Shown here piece by piece: positions 27,470-37,334 of a DNA stretch of 64,000 nt (positions are counted from its first letter, which is position 1; each line of letters begins with the position of its first letter). Source of the stretch: Streptococcus entericus DSM 14446 (GTDB lineage: Bacteria > Bacillota > Bacilli > Lactobacillales > Streptococcaceae). The stretch is taken from the NCBI RefSeq assembly GCF_000380025.1, contig NZ_KB904155.1:208151-272150 (forward strand), in the 5' to 3' direction. Made by a program: the position numbers and the translations under genes. Below the pieces are notes generated by a model, which saw only the letters and a list, made by a program, of their open reading frames with translations, made no database searches and had not been told where the DNA came from.

Positions 27470-27814
27470 CTATGTCTTTTCAACCAACTCCCAAACTCTT
27501 TCAGGTGGGCGACAGATGAGGGCTTGCCCTTTGTAAACTACGATAGGACGCTCAATGAGACTCGGATGCTCTGCCAAGAGGGCAAAAATCTCTTGGTCAG
27601 ATAAATCTTCTGGTAGCTCCAAGTCTGTGTAGAGCTGATCTGTGCTTCGCAGCAAGTCTTTGGCATTCAAGCCTAGGCTAGCGAGTTCTGCTTGTGATGG
27701 TGTTTTGGTTAAATAATTAATCACCCTTGGTTCGTAGCCTGCCTCTCTCAGCAACTCAAGGACAGCTAAGGACTTGCTGCAAGTCTGGTTGTGGTAGATG
27801 GTTAGCTCTGCCAT
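27470..27814 (-). CDS. ArsC/Spx-family thioredoxin-fold protein (arsenate reductase-like)
   Basis: 114 residues. The active-site motif TCSKS near residues 11-15 contains one Cys, as in glutaredoxin-coupled ArsC. A later block ICRPPERVWEL carries the conserved Arg-Pro-Pro of the family. The start ATG overlaps the deoB stop (TAATG), so translation is coupled. The reaction is probably thiol-linked arsenate reduction, but ArsC-like proteins in nucleoside operons may do something else. The mobile elements and efflux genes of an ars operon are absent here. Confidence 0.82.
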   Translation of the reverse strand: MAELTIYHNQTCSKSLAVLELLREAGYEPRVINYLTKTPSQAELASLGLNAKDLLRSTDQLYTDLELPEDLSDQEIFALLAEHPSLIERPIVVYKGQALICRPPERVWELVEKT

Positions 27815-29025
27815 TAGACCAAAGCCTCCAAGAAGCTTTCGCCAATCATGGCTGTATCAACACCAAAGTTTTCAGCAACTGTGGCTGAGATGTCGGCAAA
27901 ATGCCCTTGTGGGATGACACCGTTGCCCTTGAAAGCAGGACTGTAAGCCAAGAGTGGGATATACTCACGGGTATGGTCTGTCCCAGCGTAGGTCGGGTCA
28001 TTGCCATGGTCAGCTGTGATCAACAGCAAATCATTCTCACGCATGGCGGCGATGATTTCTGGTAGACGTTCATCAAATTCATGCAAACAATCACGGTAGC
28101 CGTGGGCATTGCGACGGTGACCATAAAGGGCATCAAAGTCAACCAAATTGGTAAAGGAGAAGCCTTTCTCAAACTCAGGCAAGCCCATGGTCTTGATTAA
28201 GGTATCCACACCGTGGTTGTTGTCCTTATTGTGTCCCATGTCATTGGTGATGCCTGAACCATTGAAAATATCGTTGATTTTCCCAACGGAATAAGTCGGC
28301 ACGCCTGCGACTGCTAGCTTGTTCAAGACAGTATCTTCAAATGGCGATACTGCATAGTCGTGGCGGTTAGCCGTACGGGTAAAGTTGCCAGGAGTGCCCA
28401 CATAAGGACGAGCGATAATCCGACCAAGCAGTGCAGGGCGCTCCAGCGTAATGGAACGTGCATACTCACAAATGCGGTAGAGCTCCTCCAGCGGAATGAT
28501 GTCTTCATGGGCAGCGATTTGAAGGACTGGGTCTGCCGAAGTGTAAATAATCAGCTCGCCTGTTTCCATCTGACGCGGTCCAAAATCATCAATAACAGCT
28601 GTTCCAGAATATGGCTTGTTGGCTTCACGAATAACCTTGCGACCAGAAAATTCTTCAATCTTGGTCAGAATTTCCTCAGGGAAGCCATCCCAGAAGGTAT
28701 CAAATGGCTCGGTGATATTGAGCCCCATGATTTCCCAGTGACCTGTCATGGTATCTTTACCGAGTGAGACTTCTTCCAACTTAGTCACATAACCAGTTGG
28801 ATGTTCCTCAGCAGGGACCGTTTTCAGAGCTTGTGGACGGGGGATATTCCCCAGACCAATTTTTGCCATGTTAGGCACATCTAGCCCCACTGTTTTGGAA
28901 ATATGCCCCAGCGTATCAGACGCGCCATCTGGCACACCGGCATTGACAAAGTTATTAGCATCGGGTTGCGCCCCAATCCCTACTGAATCTAGTACCACTA
29001 GATGAATTCGATCAAATGTTGGCAT
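27814..29025 (-). CDS. deoB: Phosphopentomutase
   Basis: 403 residues, a metal-dependent alkaline-phosphatase-superfamily enzyme that interconverts ribose-1-phosphate and ribose-5-phosphate (and the deoxy forms). Key motifs: [13 protein letters not shown] at the N-terminus (metal ligand Asp), KDTMTGHWE with the phosphothreonine region, and [11 protein letters not shown] near residue 335. It lies 10 nt after rpiA in the same operon. Together with punA and deoD it feeds nucleoside sugars into central metabolism. Confidence 0.96.
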   Translation of the reverse strand: MPTFDRIHLVVLDSVGIGAQPDANNFVNAGVPDGASDTLGHISKTVGLDVPNMAKIGLGNIPRPQALKTVPAEEHPTGYVTKLEEVSLGKDTMTGHWEIMGLNITEPFDTFWDGFPEEILTKIEEFSGRKVIREANKPYSGTAVIDDFGPRQMETGELIIYTSADPVLQIAAHEDIIPLEELYRICEYARSITLERPALLGRIIARPYVGTPGNFTRTANRHDYAVSPFEDTVLNKLAVAGVPTYSVGKINDIFNGSGITNDMGHNKDNNHGVDTLIKTMGLPEFEKGFSFTNLVDFDALYGHRRNAHGYRDCLHEFDERLPEIIAAMRENDLLLITADHGNDPTYAGTDHTREYIPLLAYSPAFKGNGVIPQGHFADISATVAENFGVDTAMIGESFLEALV

Positions 29026-29035
29026 AACACCCTCC

Positions 29036-29707
29036 TTATTTTTCTAAAATCCTAATACCGTCCTTGCCCGCTGCAATCACGGTATCGACCATGCCATTAA
29101 AGAGCCCGTGCTCCACGACACCGACCGTTGTATCCAGCTCCAGCGCCAAAGCCACAGGATCAGCAATCACTTTGAGGTCGAGGTCAATGATAAAGTTCCC
29201 CATATCCGTGACATAGCGCTCACCATCTGCCTCACGAAAAGCTGGCGAGTAGCCTTTTTGGGCAAAATGACGCAGCAGTCGCTCAGCGCCGTAGGGAACC
29301 ACCTCGACAGGGAGCTTGAACGCTCCTAGTTGGCTGACGAGCTTGGTCTCATCGACCACCCAGATATAGTGCTGGGTCGGAACGGCGACGACCTTTTCCA
29401 TGAGGAGGGCACCGCCCCCACCCTTGATGCCATTAAAAGCTGGGTCAACCTCATCCGCCCCATCGACCGTCACATCAATGCGGTCAATCTTATCTATCGA
29501 GGCCAGCGGAATCCCAAGGCTTTCTGCCTGAGCCGTCGTGCGACTGGAGGTCGTCACCCCCACCATCTGCAAGCCCTCTTCCTTGACCCTGCGCCCCAAC
29601 TCCTCGACAAAATAATAAGCTGTCGAGCCTGTCCCGAGACCTACCGTCATGCCATCTGTGACATACTGGGCAGCCCTGACGCCAGCCTGTTTTTTCAGTT
29701 CTTCCAT
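29036..29707 (-). CDS. rpiA: Ribose-5-phosphate isomerase A
   Basis: 223 residues from the ATG at 29707 ([10 protein letters not shown]), with GGAGG 6 nt upstream; the ATG at 29719 has no such site. Converts ribose-5-phosphate to ribulose-5-phosphate. Motifs: VGLGTGSTA near residue 22, DGADEVDP near residue 80, and [11 protein letters not shown]. First gene of the ribose/nucleoside operon, driven from an extended -10 at 29739-29749. Divergent from the DUF368 gene. Confidence 0.95.
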   Translation of the reverse strand: MEELKKQAGVRAAQYVTDGMTVGLGTGSTAYYFVEELGRRVKEEGLQMVGVTTSSRTTAQAESLGIPLASIDKIDRIDVTVDGADEVDPAFNGIKGGGGALLMEKVVAVPTQHYIWVVDETKLVSQLGAFKLPVEVVPYGAERLLRHFAQKGYSPAFREADGERYVTDMGNFIIDLDLKVIADPVALALELDTTVGVVEHGLFNGMVDTVIAAGKDGIRILEK

Positions 29708-29738
29708 ACTTGCCTCCATTCACTCATTTGTTATTTCC

Positions 29739-29749
29739 AGTATACCATA
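29739..29749 (-). promoter_or_regulatory. Promoter of the rpiA-deoB nucleoside operon
   Basis: TATGGTATACT on the minus strand, about 30 nt upstream of the rpiA ATG. No clear -35. Confidence 0.6.
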
Positions 29750-29815
29750 TTTTCAAGAAATTTGAAAGCGGTCTTAAATCTAGCAACAACACCATTCGCC
29801 CGAAATTGATAAAAC

Positions 29816-29826
29816 TATGCTATAAT
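29816..29826 (+). promoter_or_regulatory. Promoter of the DUF368 gene
   Basis: Extended -10 TATGCTATAAT, ending 32 nt before the ATG at 29859. No clear -35. Confidence 0.6.
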
Positions 29827-29858
29827 ATTAGAGTTATAAAATACAGAATGGAGTATCT

Positions 29859-30701
29859 ATGATTTCTTGGATTAGTCGCCTGATTAAAGGCATCATCATC
29901 GCACTAGGCTTTATTCTGCCAGGGGTTTCTGGTGGCGTTTTGGCTTCCATCTTGGGGCTCTATGAGCGTCTAATTGGCTTTTTGGCCAATATCCGAAAGG
30001 ATTTTGTTCAAAATGTCCTCTTTTTCCTACCTGTTGGTATCGGTGGGATTTTGGGGATTGCCCTCTTTTCAGCCCCTTTAGAATACTTGCTTGAACACTA
30101 CCAAGTCCCCGTTCTTTGGGCGTTTACAGGAACCATCGTCGGAACATTTCCAACTCTCTGGGCAGAAAGCACACAAAACAGGCAACGTGATTTGGCCGAC
30201 TGGCTTTGGCTTGTAGTGACTTTTGTCGTTTCAGGACTCTTGCTCTTTTTCCTCAGCGACTTGGTCGGTACTATTCCTGCTAATTTCCTAGGCTTCGTGC
30301 TGGCAGGTAGCCTGATTGCCTTGGGTATTCTCGTCCCTGGTCTCAGTCCGTCCAACCTCCTGCTCATCATGGGGCTCTACACACCTATGCTGACAGGCTT
30401 CAAAAAACTGGATTTACTGGGTGTCTTCCTGCCTATCGCCATCGGCGGTGCGCTTGCCATGGTGCTCTTTTCAAAAGCCATGGACTACGCCCTCAAAACC
30501 TATCACTCTCGCGTCTACCACTTTATCATGGGGTTGGTTTTAGCCAGCACACTCCTCATCGTGCTACCTAACCCACGCAGCGCTGAGTCCATCAGCTATG
30601 CCGGTTTAGGCTTTGGGACAATAGCTAGCGCAGCTCTGCTATTTCTGGCAGGTATCGCCCTAGGAGCATGGATGACCAAGCTGGAGGAAACCTACAAATG
30701 A
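29859..30701 (+). CDS. DUF368 family membrane protein
   Basis: 280 residues with about eight transmembrane segments. Two inverted-repeat signature motifs of the family are visible: LPGVSGGVLASILGLYE near residue 20 and LVPGLSPSNLLLIMGLY near residue 151. DUF368 proteins (related to PopT) have been linked to undecaprenyl-phosphate translocation, a lipid-carrier recycling step in cell wall synthesis; that role is from family knowledge. Its stop overlaps the start of the next gene (ATGA). Confidence 0.88.
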   Translation: MISWISRLIKGIIIALGFILPGVSGGVLASILGLYERLIGFLANIRKDFVQNVLFFLPVGIGGILGIALFSAPLEYLLEHYQVPVLWAFTGTIVGTFPTLWAESTQNRQRDLADWLWLVVTFVVSGLLLFFLSDLVGTIPANFLGFVLAGSLIALGILVPGLSPSNLLLIMGLYTPMLTGFKKLDLLGVFLPIAIGGALAMVLFSKAMDYALKTYHSRVYHFIMGLVLASTLLIVLPNPRSAESISYAGLGFGTIASAALLFLAGIALGAWMTKLEETYK

Positions 30702-31168
30702 GCCGAGCTAAAAAGTTGAAAAAGACTCTAGTAGAGCAGATATTAGATAAAGCTGGTATTGCTCACGAGGGACTTGCGCTCAATGCTCTTGAAGGAAAGC
30801 TAGATGACCTTCCTAGAGAGCACATCTTTAAAACTCTTGCCCTCAACGGTGATAAGACTGGACCACTGATTGGTATCGTCCCTATCACCAGCCACCTGTC
30901 TGAGAAAAAACTGGCTCAGGTCTCTGGCAATAAAAAAGTGACCATGATTCCCCAGAAAGACCTTCAGCAAACGACAGGCTATGTCCATGGCGCTAACAAT
31001 CCTGTCGGCATCCGCCAAAAGCACCGTTACCCTATCTACATTGATCAAGTAGCACTCGAGATGGGGGAAATGATTGTGTCAGCAGGCGAGATTGGACGTT
31101 CTGTCAGACTCAACAGCCAGCAACTAGCTAGTTTTGTCGGTGCTGATTTTGCTGATTTGATGGAGTAA
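30698..31168 (+). CDS. YbaK/EbsC-type Cys-tRNA(Pro) deacylase
   Basis: 156 residues from the ATG at 30698, which overlaps the DUF368 stop and has GGAGG upstream. The YbaK/ProX-like fold hydrolyses mischarged Cys-tRNA-Pro. The family blocks are seen in VSGNKKVTMI near residue 87, PVGIRQKHRYPIYID near residue 110, and GRSVRLNSQQLA near the C-terminus. A conserved Lys in SGNKKV is the probable tRNA-binding or catalytic residue. Followed by a strong terminator. Confidence 0.9.
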   Translation: MSRAKKLKKTLVEQILDKAGIAHEGLALNALEGKLDDLPREHIFKTLALNGDKTGPLIGIVPITSHLSEKKLAQVSGNKKVTMIPQKDLQQTTGYVHGANNPVGIRQKHRYPIYIDQVALEMGEMIVSAGEIGRSVRLNSQQLASFVGADFADLME

Positions 31169-31230
31169 CTCATGGTGATTTAAGGACTAGATGACTAACC
31201 ACAGACTTCTTAGCAGTGGTTGGTCTTATA

Positions 31231-31266
31231 AAACTCTTCCTACCTGGCGGTAGGGAGAGTTTTTAT
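31231..31266 (+). terminator. Terminator after the YbaK/EbsC-type gene
   Basis: AAAACTC-TTCCTACC pairs with GGTAGGG-AGAG, followed by TTTTT. Confidence 0.8.
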
Positions 31267-31415
31267 ATAGAAATCAGAGGTAGTCTCTTGTACAATATGC
31301 TATATTTAATCAAGACGATTCTACTGGGCTTTGTGAGGATAGTAGCGGATAGCTCTAGTTTCTTCATCAATAGGATGATGGCGTCAGCTGAGTATAAGCC
31401 CTGCTCAAATTTTCA

Positions 31416-31481
31416 GGGGTGGGAGTGAAACAGTCTGAGAAACGGTTTTAGCCCGAGCCCTAGAAAGTTGACAGGTGAGGG
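31416..31481 (+). repeat. Dispersed extragenic repeat, copy B
   Basis: GGGTGGGAGTGAAACAG, TTTTAGCCC, CCCTAGAAAG and GACAGGTGAGGG in the same order as copies at 24271-24335 and 44353-44408 (inverted). Confidence 0.65.
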
Positions 31482-31600
31482 AAAATCGAATGCTACAAAT
31501 TGCCAACTGAGACCCACTCTCCTTAAGATGATTCAACTCTGTATCGGCAACTTTAACAGAGCAACTTAGAACGACAACGTATGCTCACTGGCGAAAATCA

Positions 31601-31645
31601 AAAAACGAAGCGACCTCTCTAGGCATCTAGAGAAATCACCTCGCT
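31601..31645 (-). terminator. Terminator of the mraY cluster
   Basis: Imperfect stem around CTCTAG-ATGC-CTAGAG extended by AGCGA/TCGCT, followed on the minus strand by TTCGTTTTTT. Confidence 0.7.
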
Positions 31646-31684
31646 ATGAAACCATAATCGTCTGTCTCAGTCATCTGTTTTTAC

Positions 31685-32695
31685 TCAAAAGAGATAGAGA
31701 CCTGCTAGCACAAGGAGACTTGACAGCGCCCCCAGTGACCAGAGGAAGGCATCAACCTGCCATTCACTCCACTTATCCCCTTTGCCTGACAAACCACCGA
31801 GTTCTAGGTGATGATGAAAGGGGGTCATGCGGAAAATACGTCGCCCTTCACCATATTTTTTCTTGGTGTACTTGAAGTAGGTAACCTGTAACATGACCGA
31901 AAGAGTTTCAATCACATAGACAAGACCAATCAGTAGCAAGGTCCACTCTTGGCGCAAGGTAATGGAAATAGACGCTAATAAGGCACCCAGAGCAAGGCTC
32001 CCCACATCTCCCATGAAAACCTTGGCTGGCTTTTTATTAAAGACAAAGAAGCCCAGAAGACCACCTACCACAGTCAGATTGAGCAAAAGAATATCAAACT
32101 GCTTTTGCTGCACAGCGATAACACTATAAGCCAGAAGACTAATCACCACCGAAATTGACGAAAGACCATCGATGCCATCTGTCAGGTTAACCGCATTTGA
32201 AAAACCGACCAACCAAAACAAGAGAAATGCCAGATAAAAGATGCCAAGATGGAGCTCAATCCCCAAAATATTGAGACTATCTGTACCGCTTGGTAGCACA
32301 TGCACCAGATAAAACACGAGACCACCAAAAATCTGTAAGGCTAACTTTTGCTTCGGTGTCAGGCCTTCGTTGATTTTTTTGAAAATTTTCAGAAAATCGT
32401 CCAAAAACCCGATAGTGCCGTAAATGAAAAGCACCAGCAGATTGCCAAAAATCGCCCCCAGCTGAGGTGTTCCCTTATAAAGAAGCACACCAAAAATACC
32501 TGCCACCAAGAGAGAAACGAGGATAAAGACAGTGCCTCCCATAGTAGGGGTCCCAGCTTTTTCAAGATGCTGTTTCACATCGGCGTGCATCTGCTGACCA
32601 CCGATTTTTTTGAGCTTGTAAAACCTCATAAACGAGGGCATAAGGAGAACTACTAGCCCAAAAGCTACTAGTCCTGCCACAATACCTGCAATCAT
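31685..32695 (-). CDS. mraY: Phospho-N-acetylmuramoyl-pentapeptide transferase
   Basis: About 336 residues from the second of two adjacent ATGs (32698 and 32695), with AAAGGA 6 nt upstream; a longer ATG at 32710 has no usable site. Polytopic membrane enzyme that forms lipid I from UDP-MurNAc-pentapeptide and undecaprenyl phosphate. Catalytic and signature blocks: NLTDGIDGL near residue 178, [11 protein letters not shown] near residue 230, and [11 protein letters not shown] near residue 295. It begins just after pbp2X in the rsmH-ftsL-pbp2X-mraY cluster. Confidence 0.96.
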   Translation of the reverse strand: MIAGIVAGLVAFGLVVLLMPSFMRFYKLKKIGGQQMHADVKQHLEKAGTPTMGGTVFILVSLLVAGIFGVLLYKGTPQLGAIFGNLLVLFIYGTIGFLDDFLKIFKKINEGLTPKQKLALQIFGGLVFYLVHVLPSGTDSLNILGIELHLGIFYLAFLLFWLVGFSNAVNLTDGIDGLSSISVVISLLAYSVIAVQQKQFDILLLNLTVVGGLLGFFVFNKKPAKVFMGDVGSLALGALLASISITLRQEWTLLLIGLVYVIETLSVMLQVTYFKYTKKKYGEGRRIFRMTPFHHHLELGGLSGKGDKWSEWQVDAFLWSLGALSSLLVLAGLYLF

Positions 32696-32710
32696 CATTA
32701 TTCCTTTCAT

Positions 32711-34963
32711 CTAATCATCATCAAGTGTAACGGTTAATTTTTTCACCGTTGACAAGGTCGTCCCTAAGGCCTGATTTTGTTTAACCACACGACCAGTTCC
32801 CTTGATTTCTAGTTCAATCCCTGTCCACTCTGCAAACAGCTTGACATTTTCTTCGGTCCAGCCATAAAGATCTGGCATGGTGTCGAATTTGTTGGTCAAG
32901 AGCAAAATCTGATGACCTGGTGCCAAGTCTGTTCCTTCCTGAGCTGACACCTTACTAATTTTATTACCATTTCCTAAAATAACCGGGTGTAGCAAGTGAC
33001 GCCGCAATTCATCTTCTGTATCCCCTGGGTTTTCTCCTTTTAGTTTGGGCAGTTTGTAGGCTGTCACGCCTGTCTCGTCCGAGTGGTCAGTTGTATCGAG
33101 ACTGTCTTTAATAAACATGGCTTCTTCCAAGATTGGATTTATCAGGTTTTGCCAGTAGATACCTGACCATTTTTCTCGTGGCTGCTGAACAGTCGTATAC
33201 ATGATAAACTCTGGGTCTTCAGCAGGCAACATGGCAACCACTGAATGGATATAGTCGTTTTCCCCGGTCAAATACCCACCGCCATCTGGGTTAGCTATCT
33301 CAGCTGTCCCCGACTTAACCGCAATCGAATAACCATTGACCTGAATCAAAGGTCCACCTGCACTCGGGTAGAACATGGTACCAAAGTAAGGGTCGGTTCC
33401 GACCTGTACCATGTATTCGAGGGTTTTATCTGTTGATTCCTTGGATACTGGATTCCCCATCACTTCAGTTGTTGCAACACGGTTGGTGTCGGTATTAGGA
33501 TCGTACAGACGTTTGATAAACTGTGGTTGCACCATCACACCATCGTTTGAGATAGCTGTAAATGCGCGTAGCATCTGAAGCTGCGTTACCGAAATTCCAT
33601 GACCAAACGAACTCATGGCATAGGTCACAATGTTATCTTCCGGAAGCAAGCCTGTCGCTTCGCCTCCAATTCCGATTCTTGCTGGCAAGCCAAAGCGAAA
33701 TTTCTCAAGGTAATTCAACCAGCGGGCATCTCCTAGTTTTTGTTGCAACAGGGTCATTCCGATATTACTTGAAAATGGCAGAGCGTTGGCCATCGTCATG
33801 TATCGCCCTTCACTGATACCCGAATTGACATCCCAGTCCTTAATGATGGCATCTGCAATCTGGATTTGATTGTTAAAATAAGCTTGGTTGGGGTCAAAAA
33901 CTCCTGCGTCAATGGCTGATGCTGTCGTTATGGTCTTAAGTGTAGAACCTGGTTCGTAATTGGTCTGGTAAAGGACGTTATTCCACGAGAAGCCCTCTGC
34001 ATCCAGACCTTCCTTGGTGTCCGAATTAAAGCTAGGGCGTTGAGTTGTTGCCAAAATTTGCCCTGTTTTAGCATGGATTAAGGTTGCACTGGCAAAAACA
34101 CCATTGGCTTTGGATTGAAACTCATCCATAGCTGTTTCAAGGTTAATCTGTAAAGGTGCTGATAAGGTTGTATAAACATCTTGCCCATCTTTGACTTGCC
34201 GTTTAACCTGACCTGAACCCAACTGAGGTAAACCAGCTCGGTCCTTTTCATAAATAACGATACCGTCTTGCCCCGCTAGAATACTGTTGAGCGAAGCCTC
34301 CATGCCTGTTGTACCGATAAGGCTTTTACTGCCGTCTTTATTTTCTTGTTGCTGTGCCAAGCCGATAAACTGCGAAGCAAAAGCACCGTTTGGGTACATT
34401 CGATTAGCACTGCCTGTAAAATGAACTCCCTGAATCTCACGTTCTTTCAGAGCGTCGGTAATGGCTTTCATATTACTGTAGGAGATGTTGCTCCCTCCGA
34501 CACCAAAAGAAACCTGAACGAGCCCATCTTGACTGAGCTGGCTGATGGTGTAGTCTTTTTCGATGCCTAGAACATCATGAAAAACATCTGCAACAGCCTG
34601 AAAATGTTTACCTTCAACATACAGAGGCTTTTCATCAATATCTATGTGCTTTTTATCAATCACGGCATGGACAGTATAGGTCGTTGAGGCTTCTGCAATC
34701 GGCACTCCATTACGGTCATAAATTGTTCCTCGCTTAGCAGGAATGAGTTGCTCAACTTGATGAACCTGTTTAGCAGGTTCAGATAACTTGACCCCAAACT
34801 TACTGTCTGTTCCGATGATCACTGCAAAATTGATAATGAAGACAAAGAAAATCACAATGGTCAACATCATCAGATTTTGTGCGACACGTTGCCTGTTTTC
34901 TTTTGGCGTTTGGCGACGATCCGTCAAGACAAAACTCAAGAACCATTTCTTAAATCTATTCAT
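32711..34963 (-). CDS. pbp2X: Penicillin-binding protein 2X (class B transpeptidase)
   Basis: 750 residues: one N-terminal transmembrane helix (about 31-50), dimerisation domain, transpeptidase and two C-terminal PASTA repeats. Active-site motifs: S340-T-L-K343, S398-S-N400 and K550-S-G552. Septal transpeptidase working with FtsW at the division site. Position 341-343 is TLK where pneumococcus has TMK, and the KSG motif runs on as TAE where pneumococcal wild type has TAQ; see findings. Member of the division cluster, 2 nt from ftsL. Confidence 0.96.
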   Translation of the reverse strand: MNRFKKWFLSFVLTDRRQTPKENRQRVAQNLMMLTIVIFFVFIINFAVIIGTDSKFGVKLSEPAKQVHQVEQLIPAKRGTIYDRNGVPIAEASTTYTVHAVIDKKHIDIDEKPLYVEGKHFQAVADVFHDVLGIEKDYTISQLSQDGLVQVSFGVGGSNISYSNMKAITDALKEREIQGVHFTGSANRMYPNGAFASQFIGLAQQQENKDGSKSLIGTTGMEASLNSILAGQDGIVIYEKDRAGLPQLGSGQVKRQVKDGQDVYTTLSAPLQINLETAMDEFQSKANGVFASATLIHAKTGQILATTQRPSFNSDTKEGLDAEGFSWNNVLYQTNYEPGSTLKTITTASAIDAGVFDPNQAYFNNQIQIADAIIKDWDVNSGISEGRYMTMANALPFSSNIGMTLLQQKLGDARWLNYLEKFRFGLPARIGIGGEATGLLPEDNIVTYAMSSFGHGISVTQLQMLRAFTAISNDGVMVQPQFIKRLYDPNTDTNRVATTEVMGNPVSKESTDKTLEYMVQVGTDPYFGTMFYPSAGGPLIQVNGYSIAVKSGTAEIANPDGGGYLTGENDYIHSVVAMLPAEDPEFIMYTTVQQPREKWSGIYWQNLINPILEEAMFIKDSLDTTDHSDETGVTAYKLPKLKGENPGDTEDELRRHLLHPVILGNGNKISKVSAQEGTDLAPGHQILLLTNKFDTMPDLYGWTEENVKLFAEWTGIELEIKGTGRVVKQNQALGTTLSTVKKLTVTLDDD

Positions 34964-34965
34964 GC

Positions 34966-35289
34966 TTAATCCACTTTCTGTAAATTACCACTTTGTGTTT
35001 TTATATCTGATTTGGTCACAATGTCGGTAATGCGTTCCAGCCGTGTTAATTCGTTAACCTCTTGCTTGGCATCGTTCAACTCATCCTGCTGGTCATTGAT
35101 CTTGTTGTTGAGGACAGTAATATCTTGTTGTAGTTGCTGATGTCGAATTTGCATGTAGACCACACTCACTGCCATAATAATCCCAGTGATCACCAGACAC
35201 AGGTAAAAGGTCTTCTCAATTCTTGAAAAGGTTCTAATCTTATCCCCCAGCACTCGTCTGAGGTCCTCAGTATACTTTTCCTTAGCCAT
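34966..35289 (-). CDS. ftsL: Cell division protein FtsL
   Basis: 107 residues: short cytoplasmic tail, one transmembrane helix (about 25-47), then a coiled coil rich in Gln, Glu, Asn and Asp (about 48-90). FtsL forms a complex with DivIB and DivIC that activates the septal synthase. Sequence conservation is low in this family, so the call rests on topology, length and its position between rsmH and pbp2X. Confidence 0.92.
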   Translation of the reverse strand: MAKEKYTEDLRRVLGDKIRTFSRIEKTFYLCLVITGIIMAVSVVYMQIRHQQLQQDITVLNNKINDQQDELNDAKQEVNELTRLERITDIVTKSDIKTQSGNLQKVD

Positions 35290-35294
35290 TTGCT

Positions 35295-36245
35295 TTACTT
35301 CCTTATTTTTTCAGCCACCCGTAATTTTGCGGAATGGGCTCGATTGTTTGTCATCAATTCAGCCTCAGATGGTAATATCGGTTTTCTATTGACCAAACGA
35401 ACCATGGGCTGGAGGTCTTCTGGGATAAAGGGGAGGCCTTTTGGTACTTCAACAGTTGAAGCCTCCTTAAACAACTGTTTGGTCAGTCGATCTTCTAAGG
35501 AGTGGAAGGTGATGACGGAAATTCTTCCCCCAACAGCTAGCAGTTCCAAGGCCTGCTGAATAGAGGCGTCCGCTGCACCTAATTCATCATTGACCTCGAT
35601 TCGAATAGCCTGAAAAATTTGCTTGGCAGGATGCCCTTTTTTCTTGAGTTCTTTGGCTGGTTTGGCAGATTTGATGATATCCGCCAGTTCTGTTGTGGTC
35701 TCGATTGGTTTGACTTGCCTGATTTGCTCGATTTTTCTAGCAATCTGTTTGGCAAATTTATCCTCACCATACTTGAAAAAAATCCTTACTAAATCATGGT
35801 AGTCATAACCATTAACCACATCATAGGCAGAAAAAGCTTGGTCGCGGTTCATCCGCATATCCAACGGCGCATCTTTTTTATAGGAAAATCCTCGCTCCCG
35901 CTCATCCAACTGCGGACTAGATACCCCTAAATCATAGATAATGCCATCAATTTCTGCCACACCATGTGCTGCTAAAGCCTGCTTCAACTGGCGAAAATTG
36001 GCTCGGATAAAGGTCACCTGCCCTTTTTCAACGTATGGCTTAAGCCTTATCTTTGCATGGTCGATTGCTGTCTGATCTTGATCGAAACAATACAAATGCC
36101 CCTTATCGCTCAGTTGAGATAAGAGGTAACTGGAATGCCCAGCGCCACCCAAGGTCGCATCAACATAGATACCGTCAGGCTTAATAGCAAGACTATCCAC
36201 AGTCTCTTTTAGAAGTACTGTCACATGATGAAATTCTACTGTCAT
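35295..36245 (-). CDS. rsmH: 16S rRNA (cytosine1402-N4)-methyltransferase
   Basis: 316 residues. SAM-dependent methyltransferase that modifies C1402 in the ribosomal decoding centre. N-terminal block [23 protein letters not shown]-binding [14 protein letters not shown], and [10 protein letters not shown]-like blocks ([13 protein letters not shown]) fit the family. First gene of the division cluster. Its ATG lies 7 nt after a -10 box and shows no usable ribosome site, so the mRNA is probably leaderless. Confidence 0.96.
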   Translation of the reverse strand: MTVEFHHVTVLLKETVDSLAIKPDGIYVDATLGGAGHSSYLLSQLSDKGHLYCFDQDQTAIDHAKIRLKPYVEKGQVTFIRANFRQLKQALAAHGVAEIDGIIYDLGVSSPQLDERERGFSYKKDAPLDMRMNRDQAFSAYDVVNGYDYHDLVRIFFKYGEDKFAKQIARKIEQIRQVKPIETTTELADIIKSAKPAKELKKKGHPAKQIFQAIRIEVNDELGAADASIQQALELLAVGGRISVITFHSLEDRLTKQLFKEASTVEVPKGLPFIPEDLQPMVRLVNRKPILPSEAELMTNNRAHSAKLRVAEKIRK

Positions 36246-36252
36246 AACCTTT

Positions 36253-36263
36253 ATTGTACCATA
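36253..36263 (-). promoter_or_regulatory. Extended -10 promoter of rsmH, leaderless transcript
   Basis: TATGGTACAAT ends 7 nt before the ATG at 36245. A weak TTTATA lies 17 nt upstream of the -10. AAAGG is only 2 nt from the ATG, too close to act as a ribosome site. Confidence 0.6.
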
Positions 36264-36420
36264 TTTCCAATTTTTTATAAAAGGAAAGGCTGAGTTTTTG
36301 ACGTAGCAATGAATTTGTTATGTTTTCGATAAGGCATTGTCATCACAGCCAATGTCAGTTTTGACCAGCGACTCTACGAAAGCCTCTGAATCTGCTGACA
36401 AACTTTTCACCACAACACTA

Positions 36421-36452
36421 AAAAATTTGGCTTTAGACAATCAAAGCCAAAT
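36421..36452 (-). terminator. Terminator of pncB-nadE
   Basis: ATTTGGCTTT pairs with AAAGCCAAAT on the minus strand, followed by TTTTT. The remaining 36264-36420 stretch shows no gene. Confidence 0.8.
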
Positions 36453-36509
36453 CTCTTTATATATTTGTTACTTCATCATATTAGACTAAGACACCGAGAG
36501 GCCGCTCAG

Positions 36510-37334
36510 CTATTTCCAAAACTCATCAAAAATTGTAATCGGCAGATGGCGTTTGTGCTGGGTCTTATGCCACCAACTTTCAATAATCTGGCGGTCTTGC
36601 TCTGCGATGGTCTTGCCTTCAAGATAGTCGTCAATAGCCGTGTAGGTGACACCGAGCGCTACTTCGTCAGCCTGCTGAGGTTTGTTTTCCTCAAGATCTG
36701 CAATTGGGACTTTGTTGTAAAGGGCAGGGTCTGCTCCTAGTTCCTGCAAGAGTTGCTTCCCTTGGCGTTTGTTGAGACGAAACAGGGGCAGAATGTCTGC
36801 GCCGCCATCACCAAACTTGGTAAAGAAACCTGTGATATTCTCAGCAGCATGATCCGTTCCGATGACAGCACCCTTGTTATCCCCTGCAATAGCGTACTGG
36901 GCAATCATGCGCATTCTGGCCTTGATATTGCCCTTATTGAAGTCAGAGATGGACTGTCCAGCTGCTGCTAAACCAGCAACCATGCCATCAACACCTTCTT
37001 TGATATTGACCGTCAGGGTTTGGTCCGGTTGGATAAAGGCTAAGGCTTTTTGGGCATCGGCTTCATCTGCCTGGACACCATAAGGCAAGCGCACAGCGAT
37101 GAACTGATAACTGTCATCACCGGTCTCCTGACGGAGCTCTGCGATGGCGAGCTGGGCCAGGCGCCCAGCGAGGGTCGAATCCTGCCCACCTGAAATGCCC
37201 AATACCAAACTTTTAAGAAAGGGGTGTTTGCGCAGATAAGCCTTTAGAAAGTCGATGGAGAGGCGAATTTCTGTTGCTGGGTCAATGATGGGTTTGACCC
37301 CCAGTTGGTTGATGATGTCATCTTGTAAACTCAT
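36510..37334 (-). CDS. nadE: NH3-dependent NAD synthetase
   Basis: 274 residues, the short ammonia-dependent form with no glutaminase domain. Converts nicotinate adenine dinucleotide to NAD with ATP. PP-loop SGGQDST near residue 48, and [20 protein letters not shown] near residue 160 is the family block. The start overlaps the pncB stop by 4 nt (ATGA), so the two NAD-salvage genes are coupled. Confidence 0.96.
   Translation of the reverse strand: MSLQDDIINQLGVKPIIDPATEIRLSIDFLKAYLRKHPFLKSLVLGISGGQDSTLAGRLAQLAIAELRQETGDDSYQFIAVRLPYGVQADEADAQKALAFIQPDQTLTVNIKEGVDGMVAGLAAAGQSISDFNKGNIKARMRMIAQYAIAGDNKGAVIGTDHAAENITGFFTKFGDGGADILPLFRLNKRQGKQLLQELGADPALYNKVPIADLEENKPQQADEVALGVTYTAIDDYLEGKTIAEQDRQIIESWWHKTQHKRHLPITIFDEFWK

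Larger units (their letters stand above)
31169..31684. other. Intergenic region between ebsC-type gene and mraY
   Basis: About 500 nt without a gene. It holds a short hairpin (31193-31202 with 31217-31226), the terminator at 31231-31266, an AT-rich stretch, dispersed repeat copy B at 31416-31481 and the mraY terminator at 31601-31645. A short possible coding frame at 31216-31428 lacks a ribosome site and is not called. Confidence 0.7.

Noticed and set aside
31216-31428. A 70-codon frame in the ebsC-mraY gap
   Set aside because: It begins in the terminator and runs into the dispersed repeat; no ribosome site and low protein likeness.
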